Source: Ruegeria sp. 6PALISEP08
GTDB taxonomy: Bacteria > Pseudomonadota > Alphaproteobacteria > Rhodobacterales > Rhodobacteraceae
Reading direction: 5' to 3'
Length of the DNA stretch: 64,000 bases
Assembly: GCF_001238295.1 (NCBI RefSeq)
Contig: NZ_LGXZ01000003.1
Location: 124,001 to 188,000 of the forward strand
In this document: positions 36,611-45,945 of the stretch, one piece after another
How the letters are laid out: every line of letters starts with the position of its first letter
Position numbering within the stretch: position 1 is the stretch's first letter
Notes under the pieces: model-generated
What the model was told of the DNA's origin: nothing
The model's database searches: none
Seen by the model: only the letters and a program-made list of their open reading frames with translations
Program-made: the position numbers and the translations under genes

Positions 36611-39022
36611 TCAAAGCTGATCGAGCCCGGCTGTCTGCAACAGGCGCGCGCTTTCTTCGGCCAGCAAGCGTTCCTCTGCCGCGCCTTTGACCGGCACTTT
36701 TCCGACCTCAAGGAACAGTGGGGCGGACAGGGGTGAGATGCGATCCAGCCGTAGCAGATCAATGCGGTCGCCGATCCGGTCCAGCATCGTTTCAATCCGA
36801 CCAAAATCGACCAGTCCGCGCATGGCTTCTTCGCGGGTGATCTGCATAAGCAAGTGATCCGGGTCGTGTTTCAGCAGGGTATCGTACAGAATATCCGATG
36901 AAAAAGTAGCCTGCCGCCCGCTTTTGCGTTGCCCGGCCGTGTTGCGTTCGATCAGACCCGCTATGGTGGCAGAGGCGCGAAATGTGCGTTTCATGACGGC
37001 GTTGCCAGCCAACCAAGTGTCCAGCCCGTCGCGCAGCGCGTCGCGTTGAAACAATGGTGTAGGATCGGTGACCGCATCCAGCCCCCAGATAAGCGTTGCG
37101 TAATCTGTCGCAACAAAGCCCATCGGGGCCAGGCCGGTATCCTCCATCCGTTTGGTCAGTAGCAGACCCAGTGTTTGCTGCGCGTTGCGACCGGCAAAAC
37201 CGTATACGCATAGATGTTCCCGACCGTCGCTTTGAAAGCTCTCAATCAGCAGACGGTCGCGCTGAGGCAGGCGCGAGATCTGGCGCTGCAAGGCCAACCA
37301 TTCCGCGGTATGTGGTGGCAATTGCGGCCAATCCTTTTGGGCAAACATGCGCAGAATACGGTCGCTGAGCTGGGTGGAAGTCGCAAATTTCGTGCCCGAG
37401 AAGGTCGCGATCTTGGGCTTGCGATCGGCACGACGGCTGACCTCAACCACCATTTCACGCAGGCCTTCATACCGCACGATTTGCCCGCCGATCAAAAAAG
37501 TGTCGCCGGGCGTCAGCGAGGCTGCAAAAGCTTCTTCGACCTCTCCCAACGGCTTGCCACCCCGGCTGCGCTTCAGGCGTACCTTGAGGGCGTCCGTGTC
37601 CTGAATCGTTCCTAAATTCATACGAATGCGCGACGCTGCACGTGGATCGCGCAACTGCCACTTGCCATCCGCACGTCTTTGCAGCCGTTGCCAGCGGTCA
37701 TATATCCTCAGGGCGTAACCGCCGGTGGCACAGAAATCGACGCATGCGTCAAACTCGGGCCGGGTCAGATGCGCATAAGGCCCCGCAGCTGTCATTTCGA
37801 CGTACAGATCGTCGGCGTCAAACGGTCCGGCACAGGTGGCAATCAGGATGTGCTGACACAAGACGTCTCGGGGGCCGGGGCCGCGGGGTTCTCCGTCAAG
37901 ATCATGGGCCTTTGCGGCCTCAAGCGCGGCGACGCATTCAACCACTTCAAATCGGTTGGCAGGCACCAGCAGCGCCTTGGAAGGCGCGTTATAGCGGTGG
38001 TTGGCCCGCCCGATCCGTTGCACCAGACGTTTGACATTCTTGGGTGCTCCGATCTGGATTACCAGATCCACATCGCCCCAGTCGATGCCCAGATCCAAAG
38101 AACCGGTGCAGACGATGGCGCGCAAATCCCCCCGGACCATCGCCGCCTCGACCCGTTCGCGTTGCTGGCGGTCGAGGCTGCCGTGATGGATGCCAATGGG
38201 CAGGCCGTCTTCATTGGCCAGCCACAGGTTGTGAAAAAAAATCTCAGCTTGCGCGCGCGTATTGTGAAAAATCAGCGTGGTTTTGTGTTGCCGGATTTGC
38301 TCCAGCACCGCCGGGATTGCATAAGCTGCGCCACCGCCGGACCAGGGCGGCATCTCGACCGTTTCCAACATACGGATATCCGGGTCTGGGCCGGGATCTG
38401 CCTGCACGATCTGGCAGGGATCCGGGTGGCGGGCCAGAAAGCGGGCAATTGCATCAGGGTCTTCTACAGTGGCCGACAAGCCAACGCGACGTAGATCGGG
38501 GTTGAGGTGTTGCAGTCGCGCCAAAGCCAGCATCAACTGATCGCCGCGTTTGCTTTCGGCCAGAGCATGGATTTCATCGACAATGATCCGCTGTACACCA
38601 TCGAACATACGTGAAGCATCTTCGTACGAAGTCAGCAGTGCGAGGCTTTCAGGTGTGGTCAGCAGGATATGGGGCGGGTCGACCCTTTGACGTTTCTTTT
38701 GCGTGGCCGAAGTGTCACCGGTGCGATCCTCGATCCGGATTGGCAGGCCGATCTCGTCCACCGGAGAACGCAGGTTACGTTTGATATCGGCCGCCAGCGC
38801 CTTAAGCGGTGAAACATAGATCGTATGCAATCCGCTATGGGCACCGTCAGCCAGCTGCACCAGAGAGGGCAGAAACCCGGCCATAGTCTTGCCGCCGCCG
38901 GTCGGGGCGATCAGCAAGGTCGCTTGGTCATGCGCCCGGTCGAACATCTCTTGTTGATGCGGGTGGAAGGACCAGCCTTTAGAGGAAAACCAAGCGCCAA
39001 TCGAAGCGGGAATCTGCGTCAT
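36611..39022 (-). CDS. Ligase-associated DEXH-box helicase (Lhr-like)
   Basis: The 803-residue SF2 helicase has the Q-motif region, Walker A APTGGGKTMAGF (~40), DEIH box (VDEIHALAESKRGDQL), motif III SATV, the C-terminal lobe with QRIGRANHR, and a long Lhr-like extension (~400-800) that may shape the DNA-binding core. It is the partner of PdeM. The ligase and exonuclease usually named with this pair are not next to it in the window. ATG 39022 chosen; a GTG at 39028 would add two codons. Confidence 0.9.
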   Translation of the reverse strand: MTQIPASIGAWFSSKGWSFHPHQQEMFDRAHDQATLLIAPTGGGKTMAGFLPSLVQLADGAHSGLHTIYVSPLKALAADIKRNLRSPVDEIGLPIRIEDRTGDTSATQKKRQRVDPPHILLTTPESLALLTSYEDASRMFDGVQRIIVDEIHALAESKRGDQLMLALARLQHLNPDLRRVGLSATVEDPDAIARFLARHPDPCQIVQADPGPDPDIRMLETVEMPPWSGGGAAYAIPAVLEQIRQHKTTLIFHNTRAQAEIFFHNLWLANEDGLPIGIHHGSLDRQQRERVEAAMVRGDLRAIVCTGSLDLGIDWGDVDLVIQIGAPKNVKRLVQRIGRANHRYNAPSKALLVPANRFEVVECVAALEAAKAHDLDGEPRGPGPRDVLCQHILIATCAGPFDADDLYVEMTAAGPYAHLTRPEFDACVDFCATGGYALRIYDRWQRLQRRADGKWQLRDPRAASRIRMNLGTIQDTDALKVRLKRSRGGKPLGEVEEAFAASLTPGDTFLIGGQIVRYEGLREMVVEVSRRADRKPKIATFSGTKFATSTQLSDRILRMFAQKDWPQLPPHTAEWLALQRQISRLPQRDRLLIESFQSDGREHLCVYGFAGRNAQQTLGLLLTKRMEDTGLAPMGFVATDYATLIWGLDAVTDPTPLFQRDALRDGLDTWLAGNAVMKRTFRASATIAGLIERNTAGQRKSGRQATFSSDILYDTLLKHDPDHLLMQITREEAMRGLVDFGRIETMLDRIGDRIDLLRLDRISPLSAPLFLEVGKVPVKGAAEERLLAEESARLLQTAGLDQL

Positions 39023-39062
39023 GAACACAGATTACTCGCCCAAAGAAGGAATTGGCAGGGCG

Positions 39063-40370
39063 CTATTTGACGATTTTCTCGTCTTTTACGAACATGTTGG
39101 CCCAAGCGCGCTCGATCAGGTCGGGGCTCATCTGATAGGGGATGCCTTCGAACTCGCAGATCGAGATCATCTGATCGATCAGGAAGATCGGTTGATAGTT
39201 GGCGTAGATGTTGTTGATGGTCGGGTATTTGACCTTCAGCAGGTGCACCAGTGCTGCCTCATCCAGCGGCATTCCGCGTTTGCGGGCCACCATGGCAAAG
39301 ATCTTCAGGAAGTTTTCCTGGTTTGGGCCGTCGATCTTGATCTTGAAGAAGATCCGGCGCAGGGCGGCTTGGTCGAAGATCTCGTTCGGGTGGAAGTTGG
39401 TCGAGAAGATAACAAGCGTGTCGAAGGGCACCTCGAACTTTTCACCCGATTGCAGACCGAGGATATCCTTGTTCTCTTCCAGCGGAACGATCCAACGGTT
39501 GACCAGAGCCTGCGGCGGTTCGGCCTGACGGCCAAGGTCGTCCACGATGAAGATGCCGCCGGTCGACTTCAACTGCAACGGGGCCTGATAAGTTCGGGCG
39601 GTCGGGTTGTAGACCAGATCCAGCATGCTCAGCGACAGTTCACCACCGGTCACAACCGTGGGTCGTTCACATTGCACATAACGCGAATCGAAACGTTTGC
39701 GGCGGCGCAGGCTATTGGGATCATCGGGCTCCTGTTCGATCGCGGTGTGCACGATCGGGTCATAGACCGTGATCACCTGACCCGCATATTCAATGGCGTA
39801 AGGCACATAGACATTGTCCCCCAGCGCGTCGCGGATACCGTTCGAGATCGAGGACTTACCGTTGCCCGGAGGGCCATACATCAGAATCGACCGGCCGGCG
39901 CTGACCGCAGGGCCCAGATGGTCCAGCAGGCTGTCGGGTAGAACCAGATGACCCATTGCACCAACCAGTTGTTCCCGTGTGACCTGAATATTCCGGATCG
40001 ACTGGCGTTTGACTTGTTCGCGGTAAACATCGAGCGGCACGGGCATCGCGCCGAAGTACTCTGACTGGCTCAACGCGTCCAACGCGCGGGCTTTGCCTGC
40101 ATCGGTCAACTGATAGCCCATCTCGTTGCCGCTGTTGGCATTCAGTGTCCCGGTCGCCTCAAGCAGCTTCTGGTCGCGTGCGATGTCGACCAGCTCTTGC
40201 GTGACCGAACCGGGCAGACAGATTGCCTCTGCGATTTCGGAAACGGTGCTGGCGTTTTTGCGGAAGACGGTCTTCAGCAGAATGTCCCGCATCATTACCA
40301 GCGGAAGTCTCATTTCACCCAATCCCTTGGGGGTAGGGGGGGCCATAACAGAGGAAGTCTGCATATTCAT
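39063..40370 (-). CDS. AAA ATPase at the end of the Tad locus
   Basis: The 435-residue protein has an N-terminal winged-helix-like part (~25-110, TVSEIAEAICLPGSVTQELVDIARDQKLLEATG) and an AAA domain with Walker A YGPPGNGKSSI, Walker B IFIVDDLGRQ and sensor-1 TLVIFSTNFHPNE. It resembles AAA proteins called ATPase with chaperone activity. It follows the prepilin peptidase on the same strand with ~118 bp between, and may be co-regulated, but its role in piliation is inference. Confidence 0.7.
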   Translation of the reverse strand: MNMQTSSVMAPPTPKGLGEMRLPLVMMRDILLKTVFRKNASTVSEIAEAICLPGSVTQELVDIARDQKLLEATGTLNANSGNEMGYQLTDAGKARALDALSQSEYFGAMPVPLDVYREQVKRQSIRNIQVTREQLVGAMGHLVLPDSLLDHLGPAVSAGRSILMYGPPGNGKSSISNGIRDALGDNVYVPYAIEYAGQVITVYDPIVHTAIEQEPDDPNSLRRRKRFDSRYVQCERPTVVTGGELSLSMLDLVYNPTARTYQAPLQLKSTGGIFIVDDLGRQAEPPQALVNRWIVPLEENKDILGLQSGEKFEVPFDTLVIFSTNFHPNEIFDQAALRRIFFKIKIDGPNQENFLKIFAMVARKRGMPLDEAALVHLLKVKYPTINNIYANYQPIFLIDQMISICEFEGIPYQMSPDLIERAWANMFVKDEKIVK

Positions 40371-40487
40371 GCGCGTTGCTCGTTCATCAAAATGTCACGC
40401 CAAATGCCCGAAAGTGGGCGGTTTGGAGGAAAAATGACCCAGCTTTGTGGCGGGACAAAGGCAATGGCAAGGCGTGCTGATGATAGT

Positions 40488-41033
40488 TTACGATCCGAGA
40501 ACAGTACCCAAAATCAAATACATGGCCAGTGTTCCAGCCAGAGCCAGCCCCATTGGAAACTGCTTGCCGCGATCCCAGCTTTCCCAATGTGGTGCGATGG
40601 CCCGGAGAGGGGTGTGTTTGGCCAGTCGGTGTGTGATAACAGCGGCCAGAATACAGGCGGTCAAGATCATTACCATCACCTTGAGATCACCCAGCCAGAC
40701 AAAGGCTGATGCTGCGGCCATGAACTTTGCGTCGCCGGCACCCATGGCACCTGACGCGTTCAGGATGATGCCCAAAAGCAAGACAACAACGATATGAAGC
40801 AGCTGCCAGACATAAATAGGCAACGACACGGAATACGGACCAAGATGACCGCCCAGCCAGCCCGTGGACCAGGGCGGGATCGCAATCAGGCCGACCAAAA
40901 TAAAGACCAATGCTAATGCATAGACGGCATGGTTCTTGATCCGCATTTCACGCATATCGGTGAAAGCAACGTAGAAGCAAATCGGCAGCACGAACGGCAG
41001 AAACCAGGCCGCAGCGGCTGCGGGGATGTGCAT
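40488..41033 (-). CDS. tadV: Flp prepilin peptidase (TadV/CpaA)
   Basis: The 181-residue membrane aspartic protease cuts Flp prepilins. The two catalytic Asp residues are in FTDMREMRIKN and GAGDAKFM, within a protein of about six helices. It is the short form without the methylase domain, as in Tad systems. TadD overlaps or abuts (stop at 41037, ATG at 41033). Confidence 0.92.
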   Translation of the reverse strand: MHIPAAAAAWFLPFVLPICFYVAFTDMREMRIKNHAVYALALVFILVGLIAIPPWSTGWLGGHLGPYSVSLPIYVWQLLHIVVVLLLGIILNASGAMGAGDAKFMAAASAFVWLGDLKVMVMILTACILAAVITHRLAKHTPLRAIAPHWESWDRGKQFPMGLALAGTLAMYLILGTVLGS

Positions 41034-41036
41034 GTA

Positions 41037-41888
41037 TCAGGCCCCTTCAAGCGCGCGAAGCGAACGCACCGCCTCGTCGAAATGCTGCGGGTGGGTGGAA
41101 ATGGCTTCGCGGAACAGGTTCTTGGCGGTTGTGACATCGCCCTGCTTGACCGCAGAAATCGCCATCGTATTCAGCAAGCGGGCACGCTCGACCTGTGTCA
41201 TTGGAACGACGGGCAGGTTATAGTTGCCCTGCGCTGAACGGGCCAGAACCAGATTGTTCTTGGCGGTGAACAGAGAATTGTCCTGACGAATAGCGTCGGA
41301 GAACAGGCGCTCGGCCTCGGCATATTGGCCCCGGGTCAGCTTCGAATAACCCCAATTGTTCATCACGCTGCCCGGACGGGTGGTCAAACCGATGGCTGTT
41401 TCATAGAAATGATCGGCCCGCTTCCAATCTTTGCGGGAGTCCGCGACCACTGCTTCAAGGCGATAGCGTTTGAAGGTCTCGAATGTCGGAGGAACTGAAT
41501 CCAGAACGGTCTTTGCCTGCGTCCAATCACCACTGCGCACCAGCGCATCCGCATACTCGACCTTGTCCGCGGTATTCGTGCCCTTCATCGTTGTCACGCG
41601 TTTCCAGGCGGCTGCGGCCTCGGTCGTCCGTTTGGCTCGGCCCAGCGAAATGGCCAGCCCTCGCTGAAGATCGATCCGGTCCGGATTCTTGAGCGCGGCC
41701 CCATGAAAATAGGTCACGGCCTCATTCGGGTCGGCGGCGCTTAGCAGAACTTCGTTCAGATTGGTTTCGTCAATGACGTTCACCTCTTGAAAGGTGCGTT
41801 CAACCTTTTCCTCTTCGGTTTCCTTTGCACAGGCCGAAAGGACCAGACCGCTGACAATGACAGTCGGAATCAAGAATTGCTGGCGCAT
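41037..41888 (-). CDS. tadD: TadD-like TPR lipoprotein
   Basis: The 283-residue product has a signal peptide with lipobox LSAC (~20) and TPR-like repeats (AAAAWKRVTTMKGTNTADKVEYADALV, RADHFYETAIGL, YAEAERLFSDAIRQD, TTAKNLFREAIST). TadD is an accessory lipoprotein of Flp pilus assembly in the outer membrane. RBS AAAGGA. Confidence 0.88.
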   Translation of the reverse strand: MRQQFLIPTVIVSGLVLSACAKETEEEKVERTFQEVNVIDETNLNEVLLSAADPNEAVTYFHGAALKNPDRIDLQRGLAISLGRAKRTTEAAAAWKRVTTMKGTNTADKVEYADALVRSGDWTQAKTVLDSVPPTFETFKRYRLEAVVADSRKDWKRADHFYETAIGLTTRPGSVMNNWGYSKLTRGQYAEAERLFSDAIRQDNSLFTAKNNLVLARSAQGNYNLPVVPMTQVERARLLNTMAISAVKQGDVTTAKNLFREAISTHPQHFDEAVRSLRALEGA

Positions 41889-41914
41889 TTTTTGCGTCCT
41901 TTACTGCTCTTTCC

Positions 41915-42499
41915 TCAATTCTGGATCTTGCGGAGCGTAAATTGCCCGTCGCCCTGCTGTTCCAGTGTGTATTCTTGTTCTTGAGGAGCAGTATTAACAG
42001 GATTTTCCATTTTTGCGAGAGCTAAGCGCAGATTGTCCCGGATTGCGTCACTTTCGCCATTGTCCAGTGCAAATGCCCTTTGAAAAACCTGCGCGGCCTC
42101 GGGGTATTCCTGTTTTTCCATCAACAGGACGCCGAGATTGTTCCAGGCGACGGGCCAATCCGGCTCATCTTCGACCGCGCGTCGCAGGAGTTTTTCGGCC
42201 TGGCCTAAGCGCCGCAAGCCAAGATTGGCTGTTCCCAAAGAGGTCAGGACCTGCGTTGTCATACCCTGATCCAGTGCCGCGCGGGAAAAGGATTCCAATG
42301 CCAGTTCGTATTCCCCGGCGGCCATCAACCTGTTTCCGACCGTTATGCTGTCTTCAGCTTGCCCCTTGTTATCGACGCCTGGCGCATCCAGTGCATCGGG
42401 GGACACCCCTTCCGTGCAGGAAGCCACCACGGCGCAAACCATGGTGGCTTTGAGGATACGGCGAAACCCCACAGGGAAGCACCAGAATTCAGCTTTCAT
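41915..42499 (-). CDS. Second TPR lipoprotein of the Tad locus
   Basis: The 194-residue product has a membrane-proximal segment with VVASC (a lipobox-like Cys ~28) and TPR repeats (LMAAGEYELALESFSRAAL, ANLGLRRLGQAEKLLRRAVED, WNNLGVLLMEKQEYPEAAQVFQRAF). It resembles TadD and may be its paralogue or a RcpB-type accessory protein. The start region is unusual (MKAEFWCF) and no good ribosome site precedes it; a shorter start is possible. Confidence 0.75.
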   Translation of the reverse strand: MKAEFWCFPVGFRRILKATMVCAVVASCTEGVSPDALDAPGVDNKGQAEDSITVGNRLMAAGEYELALESFSRAALDQGMTTQVLTSLGTANLGLRRLGQAEKLLRRAVEDEPDWPVAWNNLGVLLMEKQEYPEAAQVFQRAFALDNGESDAIRDNLRLALAKMENPVNTAPQEQEYTLEQQGDGQFTLRKIQN

Positions 42500-42514
42500 A
42501 GGGTTCTATCCGCC

Positions 42515-43489
42515 CTAGCGACCAAAACTCGAAATGACGTTTGCCGACGGGCCGACCAGAATGATCAGCAGTGGCGGAACTGTCAGCATCATTGTGACAA
42601 GAGTCATCTTGGTCGGCAACTTGTTCGCAGCCTCTTCGGCGCGCATGACCCGTTTATCGCGCATCTCGCCGGCGTAAACCCGCAGAGCTTCGGCAATCGA
42701 TGTACCGAATGTGGCCGATTGGATCATAACGGTTACAAAAGAGGTCACATCCTGCACCCCGCACCGCGTGCCAAAGTCCCGCAGAACATTATCTTTGTCC
42801 TTACCAGCCTTCATTTCATGGGCGACGATTTCGAACTCCTGGGCAATTTCCGGGTAAGAGGAACTCATTTCGCTGGCGACACGCACGATGGCCTGATCCA
42901 GAGATTGTCCAGCTTCGACGCAGACCAACATCAGGTCAAGCGTGTCTGGAAAGCCTGCGGTGATCGCTTCCTGCCGCTCGGCCACGCGGCGTGTGATCCA
43001 GTACTTGGGCGCAAAATAGCCAATTGCGGCGGGAACAAAAACCCGGATCATCATCTGTTGACCGGTGAACTCCTGATCACCGGCCAAAACTGTGATCAAG
43101 AGAATGCCAACCATGATGCCAGCAATCCCAAGCGCAAACTGCGCAAAATGAAAGAAACGCACCGAGTCCTTTGATCGGTACCCGGCCTGACGCAGCTTCA
43201 GCTCGACCGCCGAATACTCCTCCTCGTTCTTGGGCTCAAGGAAGTTCGCGAATTTCTCAAGCTGTTCGTTGCGGCCGGAATTGCGCAGACGCTCTTTCTT
43301 GTCCTTGGGCTGCCTTTTAGGGGCAGCGTTCGACCGCTGCAGCTTCTTCAGCGGGTCTTCAGGCTGATTCACCATCAGCAACACGGCCACGATAATCAGA
43401 AGCAAGCCGAGGACGCCTACAGCTATGAGGGGTCCGAATTCACCCAGGTTCTGGGTCAAAAGGTCATTGATGCGCGTCAGAAATTCCAT
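42515..43489 (-). CDS. tadC: TadC, inner-membrane platform protein
   Basis: The 324-residue protein belongs to the GspF/TadC family. It has an N-terminal helix, a basic cytosolic stretch (KRQPKDKKERLRN), the T2SS-F domain (DTLDLMLVCVEAGQSLDQAI...) and two C-terminal helices. It forms the platform with TadB for the TadA ATPase. GAGGAAAG precedes ATG 43489. Confidence 0.93.
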   Translation of the reverse strand: MEFLTRINDLLTQNLGEFGPLIAVGVLGLLLIIVAVLLMVNQPEDPLKKLQRSNAAPKRQPKDKKERLRNSGRNEQLEKFANFLEPKNEEEYSAVELKLRQAGYRSKDSVRFFHFAQFALGIAGIMVGILLITVLAGDQEFTGQQMMIRVFVPAAIGYFAPKYWITRRVAERQEAITAGFPDTLDLMLVCVEAGQSLDQAIVRVASEMSSSYPEIAQEFEIVAHEMKAGKDKDNVLRDFGTRCGVQDVTSFVTVMIQSATFGTSIAEALRVYAGEMRDKRVMRAEEAANKLPTKMTLVTMMLTVPPLLIILVGPSANVISSFGR

Positions 43490-43498
43490 TGGCTTTCC

Positions 43499-44467
43499 TC
43501 AGACCTTGATGTTGGTGATGATCTTCATGACGATCAGGTTCAGCGTCAGAAGTATGCCGACGACGAAACACGCGGGGATAAACCAAGGGTGGTCCATAAC
43601 GTCGTCGTAGTATCCAGGGTCTTTGACCAAGATGAAAATCAAACAGGCGACAGGAAAGCCGGACAGGAACTTGCCTGACCACTGCGCTTCGGCAGTGATG
43701 GCTTTCACGCGGCGGAACAGGCGGAAGCGCGCGCGGATCACCTGTGCCAAACCTGCCAGAATCTCAGCTAGGTTACCGCCTGATTGTTGTTGAATGCCCA
43801 CAGCCACGGCCAAGAAACGCAAATCCTGATTGTCCAGGCGTTCAGCCATGTCTTTCAGCGCCTCGCCGACCTCGCGGCCATAGGCACATTCGTCGGCGAT
43901 AACGCCGAACTCAGTGCCCAAAGGGTCTTGGACTTCGTTTGCAACCACTTGAATTGTCGAAACAAACGGGTTTCCGACGCGCAGAGAGCGTACCATCAGT
44001 TCAACCGCATCAGGCAGCTGTTCTTCAATCATGCCCATACGTTTCTTGGCTTTGTGGTTGACCCAGGCGTAGACGCCACCGATGCCGATAGCGATGGAAA
44101 TTGCGATGCGCAGAGTCGTATCCGTCGCGGTGCCGATGCTTAGGCCGACAAAGGCCATCCCAGACACTAGGGCCATAATCATGATCAGTTGACGCGGAGA
44201 GAACGCAATTGCCGCCTTTTGCGCCTTGTCAGCAAGCAGCGAATACAGAGGGATGCTCTGCGATTTCATATGCTGCTGCATTTCCTTGCGCAGCTGCTCC
44301 AGCACCTGTTCGCGCCCGGCACCCTTCTCCAGCATGTCTAGACGTCGGTTAACCCGGCTGTTCAGGCTGATGGATTTGCCGAAGGCAACAAGATAGATGC
44401 CCTCAACCAGGGCAAGGACCCCCACAAAGATGGCGACATAGATGATCGCCTCCATAGGCAATTGCAT
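43499..44467 (-). CDS. tadB: TadB, inner-membrane platform protein
   Basis: The 322-residue product has helices near the N-terminus, a GspF-like domain (QLPDAVELMVRSLRVGNPF... and QQQSGGNLAEILAGLAQVIRARF), and a C-terminal membrane pair. It is the TadC partner in the same operon. AGGAGAACC precedes ATG 44467. Confidence 0.93.
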   Translation of the reverse strand: MQLPMEAIIYVAIFVGVLALVEGIYLVAFGKSISLNSRVNRRLDMLEKGAGREQVLEQLRKEMQQHMKSQSIPLYSLLADKAQKAAIAFSPRQLIMIMALVSGMAFVGLSIGTATDTTLRIAISIAIGIGGVYAWVNHKAKKRMGMIEEQLPDAVELMVRSLRVGNPFVSTIQVVANEVQDPLGTEFGVIADECAYGREVGEALKDMAERLDNQDLRFLAVAVGIQQQSGGNLAEILAGLAQVIRARFRLFRRVKAITAEAQWSGKFLSGFPVACLIFILVKDPGYYDDVMDHPWFIPACFVVGILLTLNLIVMKIITNIKV

Positions 44468-44478
44468 ACCCGGTTCTC

Positions 44479-45921
44479 CTACATTGCGGTTGGGTCGTAG
44501 ATCGACGCTGGCAGGTCAAAGCCCCACAGACGGAAGCGTTCCGAATAGTGGCTGCGCACGCCGGTTGCTGTGAAATGTCCGATAATCTTGTTGTCCGGTG
44601 TCAGGCCGACACGTTGAAAACGAAAGATTTCCTGCATTGATATGACGTCGCCTTCCATGCCGGTGATCTCGGTGATTGAGGTCATGCGGCGCGAACCGTC
44701 CTGCAAGCGGCTGGCCTGCACGATCAGATTCACAGCGGACGAGATCTGACTGCGCACTGCTTTGATCGGCATTTCGATCCCGGCCATCGCGATCATGTTC
44801 TCGAGACGCGAAATCCCGTCACGCGCCGAGTTGGCGTGGATCGTGGTCATCGAACCGTCGTGGCCCGTGTTCATGGCCTGCAACATGTCGATCACCTCGG
44901 CGCCACGCGTCTCGCCCACGATAATGCGGTCGGGGCGCATACGCAGGGCGTTTTTCAAACAGTCGCGAGGGCTGACTTCACCTTTGCCTTCGACGTTGGG
45001 CGGGCGGCTTTCCATCCGACCCACGTGGGTCTGTTGCAGCTGAAGTTCCGCCGTGTCCTCGATGGTCAGGATACGTTCGGCATCGTCGATAAAGCTGGAC
45101 AGGGCGTTAAGCGTGGTGGTTTTACCAGAACCGGTACCGCCAGATACGATCACGTTCAGACGGGTCGAGACCGCCGCTTGCAAATACGCGGCCATTTCTT
45201 CGGTGAACGCACCGAAATTGACCAGGTCGTCGATGCCCAGCTTGTCCTTTTTGAACTTACGAATCGAAACCAGAGAGCCGTCAACCGCAACCGGGGGCAC
45301 CATGGCGTTGAAACGCGACCCATCAGCCAGACGGGCGTCAACATAAGGGTTTGATTCATCAACACGACGGCCCACGGCAGACACGATCTTGTCGATGATC
45401 CGCATCAGGTGCTTTTCATCTTTGAAGGTAATGTCGCTGAGTTCCAGCTTACCTTCACGTTCCACAAAGATCTGTTGCGGGCCGTTCACAAGAATATCGT
45501 TGACCGTATCGTCCTGGAGCAGAGCTTCAAGCGGGCCGAGGCCGGTCACTTCATCATACAGCTCTTTGTTCAGCTGCGACCGGTCTTCTCGGTTAAGGAC
45601 AATGTTTCTTGTTTCCAGAACCTCGCTTGCGATTGCGCTAATTTCTGCACGCAATTCAGCTTCGCCAGCGTTTTCCAAAGCGGCAAGGTTCAGGTTTTCC
45701 AACAATTCCCGGTGGAGTTCGATTTTGATCTCGCCCAGCCGCTCTTTACGCTTGCGATCACGGTCAGATCCGGCGAACTCGCCAACTTTCTTCTTATGGG
45801 GTTTGCGTGCAACTGCCGTTGTTGTGGGCGCAGCCTCTGCGACGGGCGCTGCCGGTTCAGTGGCTTTTGCCGGAGCTTTAACCGGCTGTGCAGCGGGCTG
45901 TTTTTTATATCTTGAAAACAC
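44479..45921 (-). CDS. tadA: TadA/CpaF, Flp pilus assembly ATPase
   Basis: The 480-residue secretion ATPase has a disordered Ala/Pro-rich N-terminus, an N-terminal domain, Walker [18 protein letters not shown] (~266), the Asp box, Walker [13 protein letters not shown] and the His box region. It powers pilin extrusion. Start GTG 45921. Confidence 0.95.
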   Translation of the reverse strand: MFSRYKKQPAAQPVKAPAKATEPAAPVAEAAPTTTAVARKPHKKKVGEFAGSDRDRKRKERLGEIKIELHRELLENLNLAALENAGEAELRAEISAIASEVLETRNIVLNREDRSQLNKELYDEVTGLGPLEALLQDDTVNDILVNGPQQIFVEREGKLELSDITFKDEKHLMRIIDKIVSAVGRRVDESNPYVDARLADGSRFNAMVPPVAVDGSLVSIRKFKKDKLGIDDLVNFGAFTEEMAAYLQAAVSTRLNVIVSGGTGSGKTTTLNALSSFIDDAERILTIEDTAELQLQQTHVGRMESRPPNVEGKGEVSPRDCLKNALRMRPDRIIVGETRGAEVIDMLQAMNTGHDGSMTTIHANSARDGISRLENMIAMAGIEMPIKAVRSQISSAVNLIVQASRLQDGSRRMTSITEITGMEGDVISMQEIFRFQRVGLTPDNKIIGHFTATGVRSHYSERFRLWGFDLPASIYDPTAM

Positions 45922-45945
45922 GGCAGGTACCCCTTTGCGAAGATG

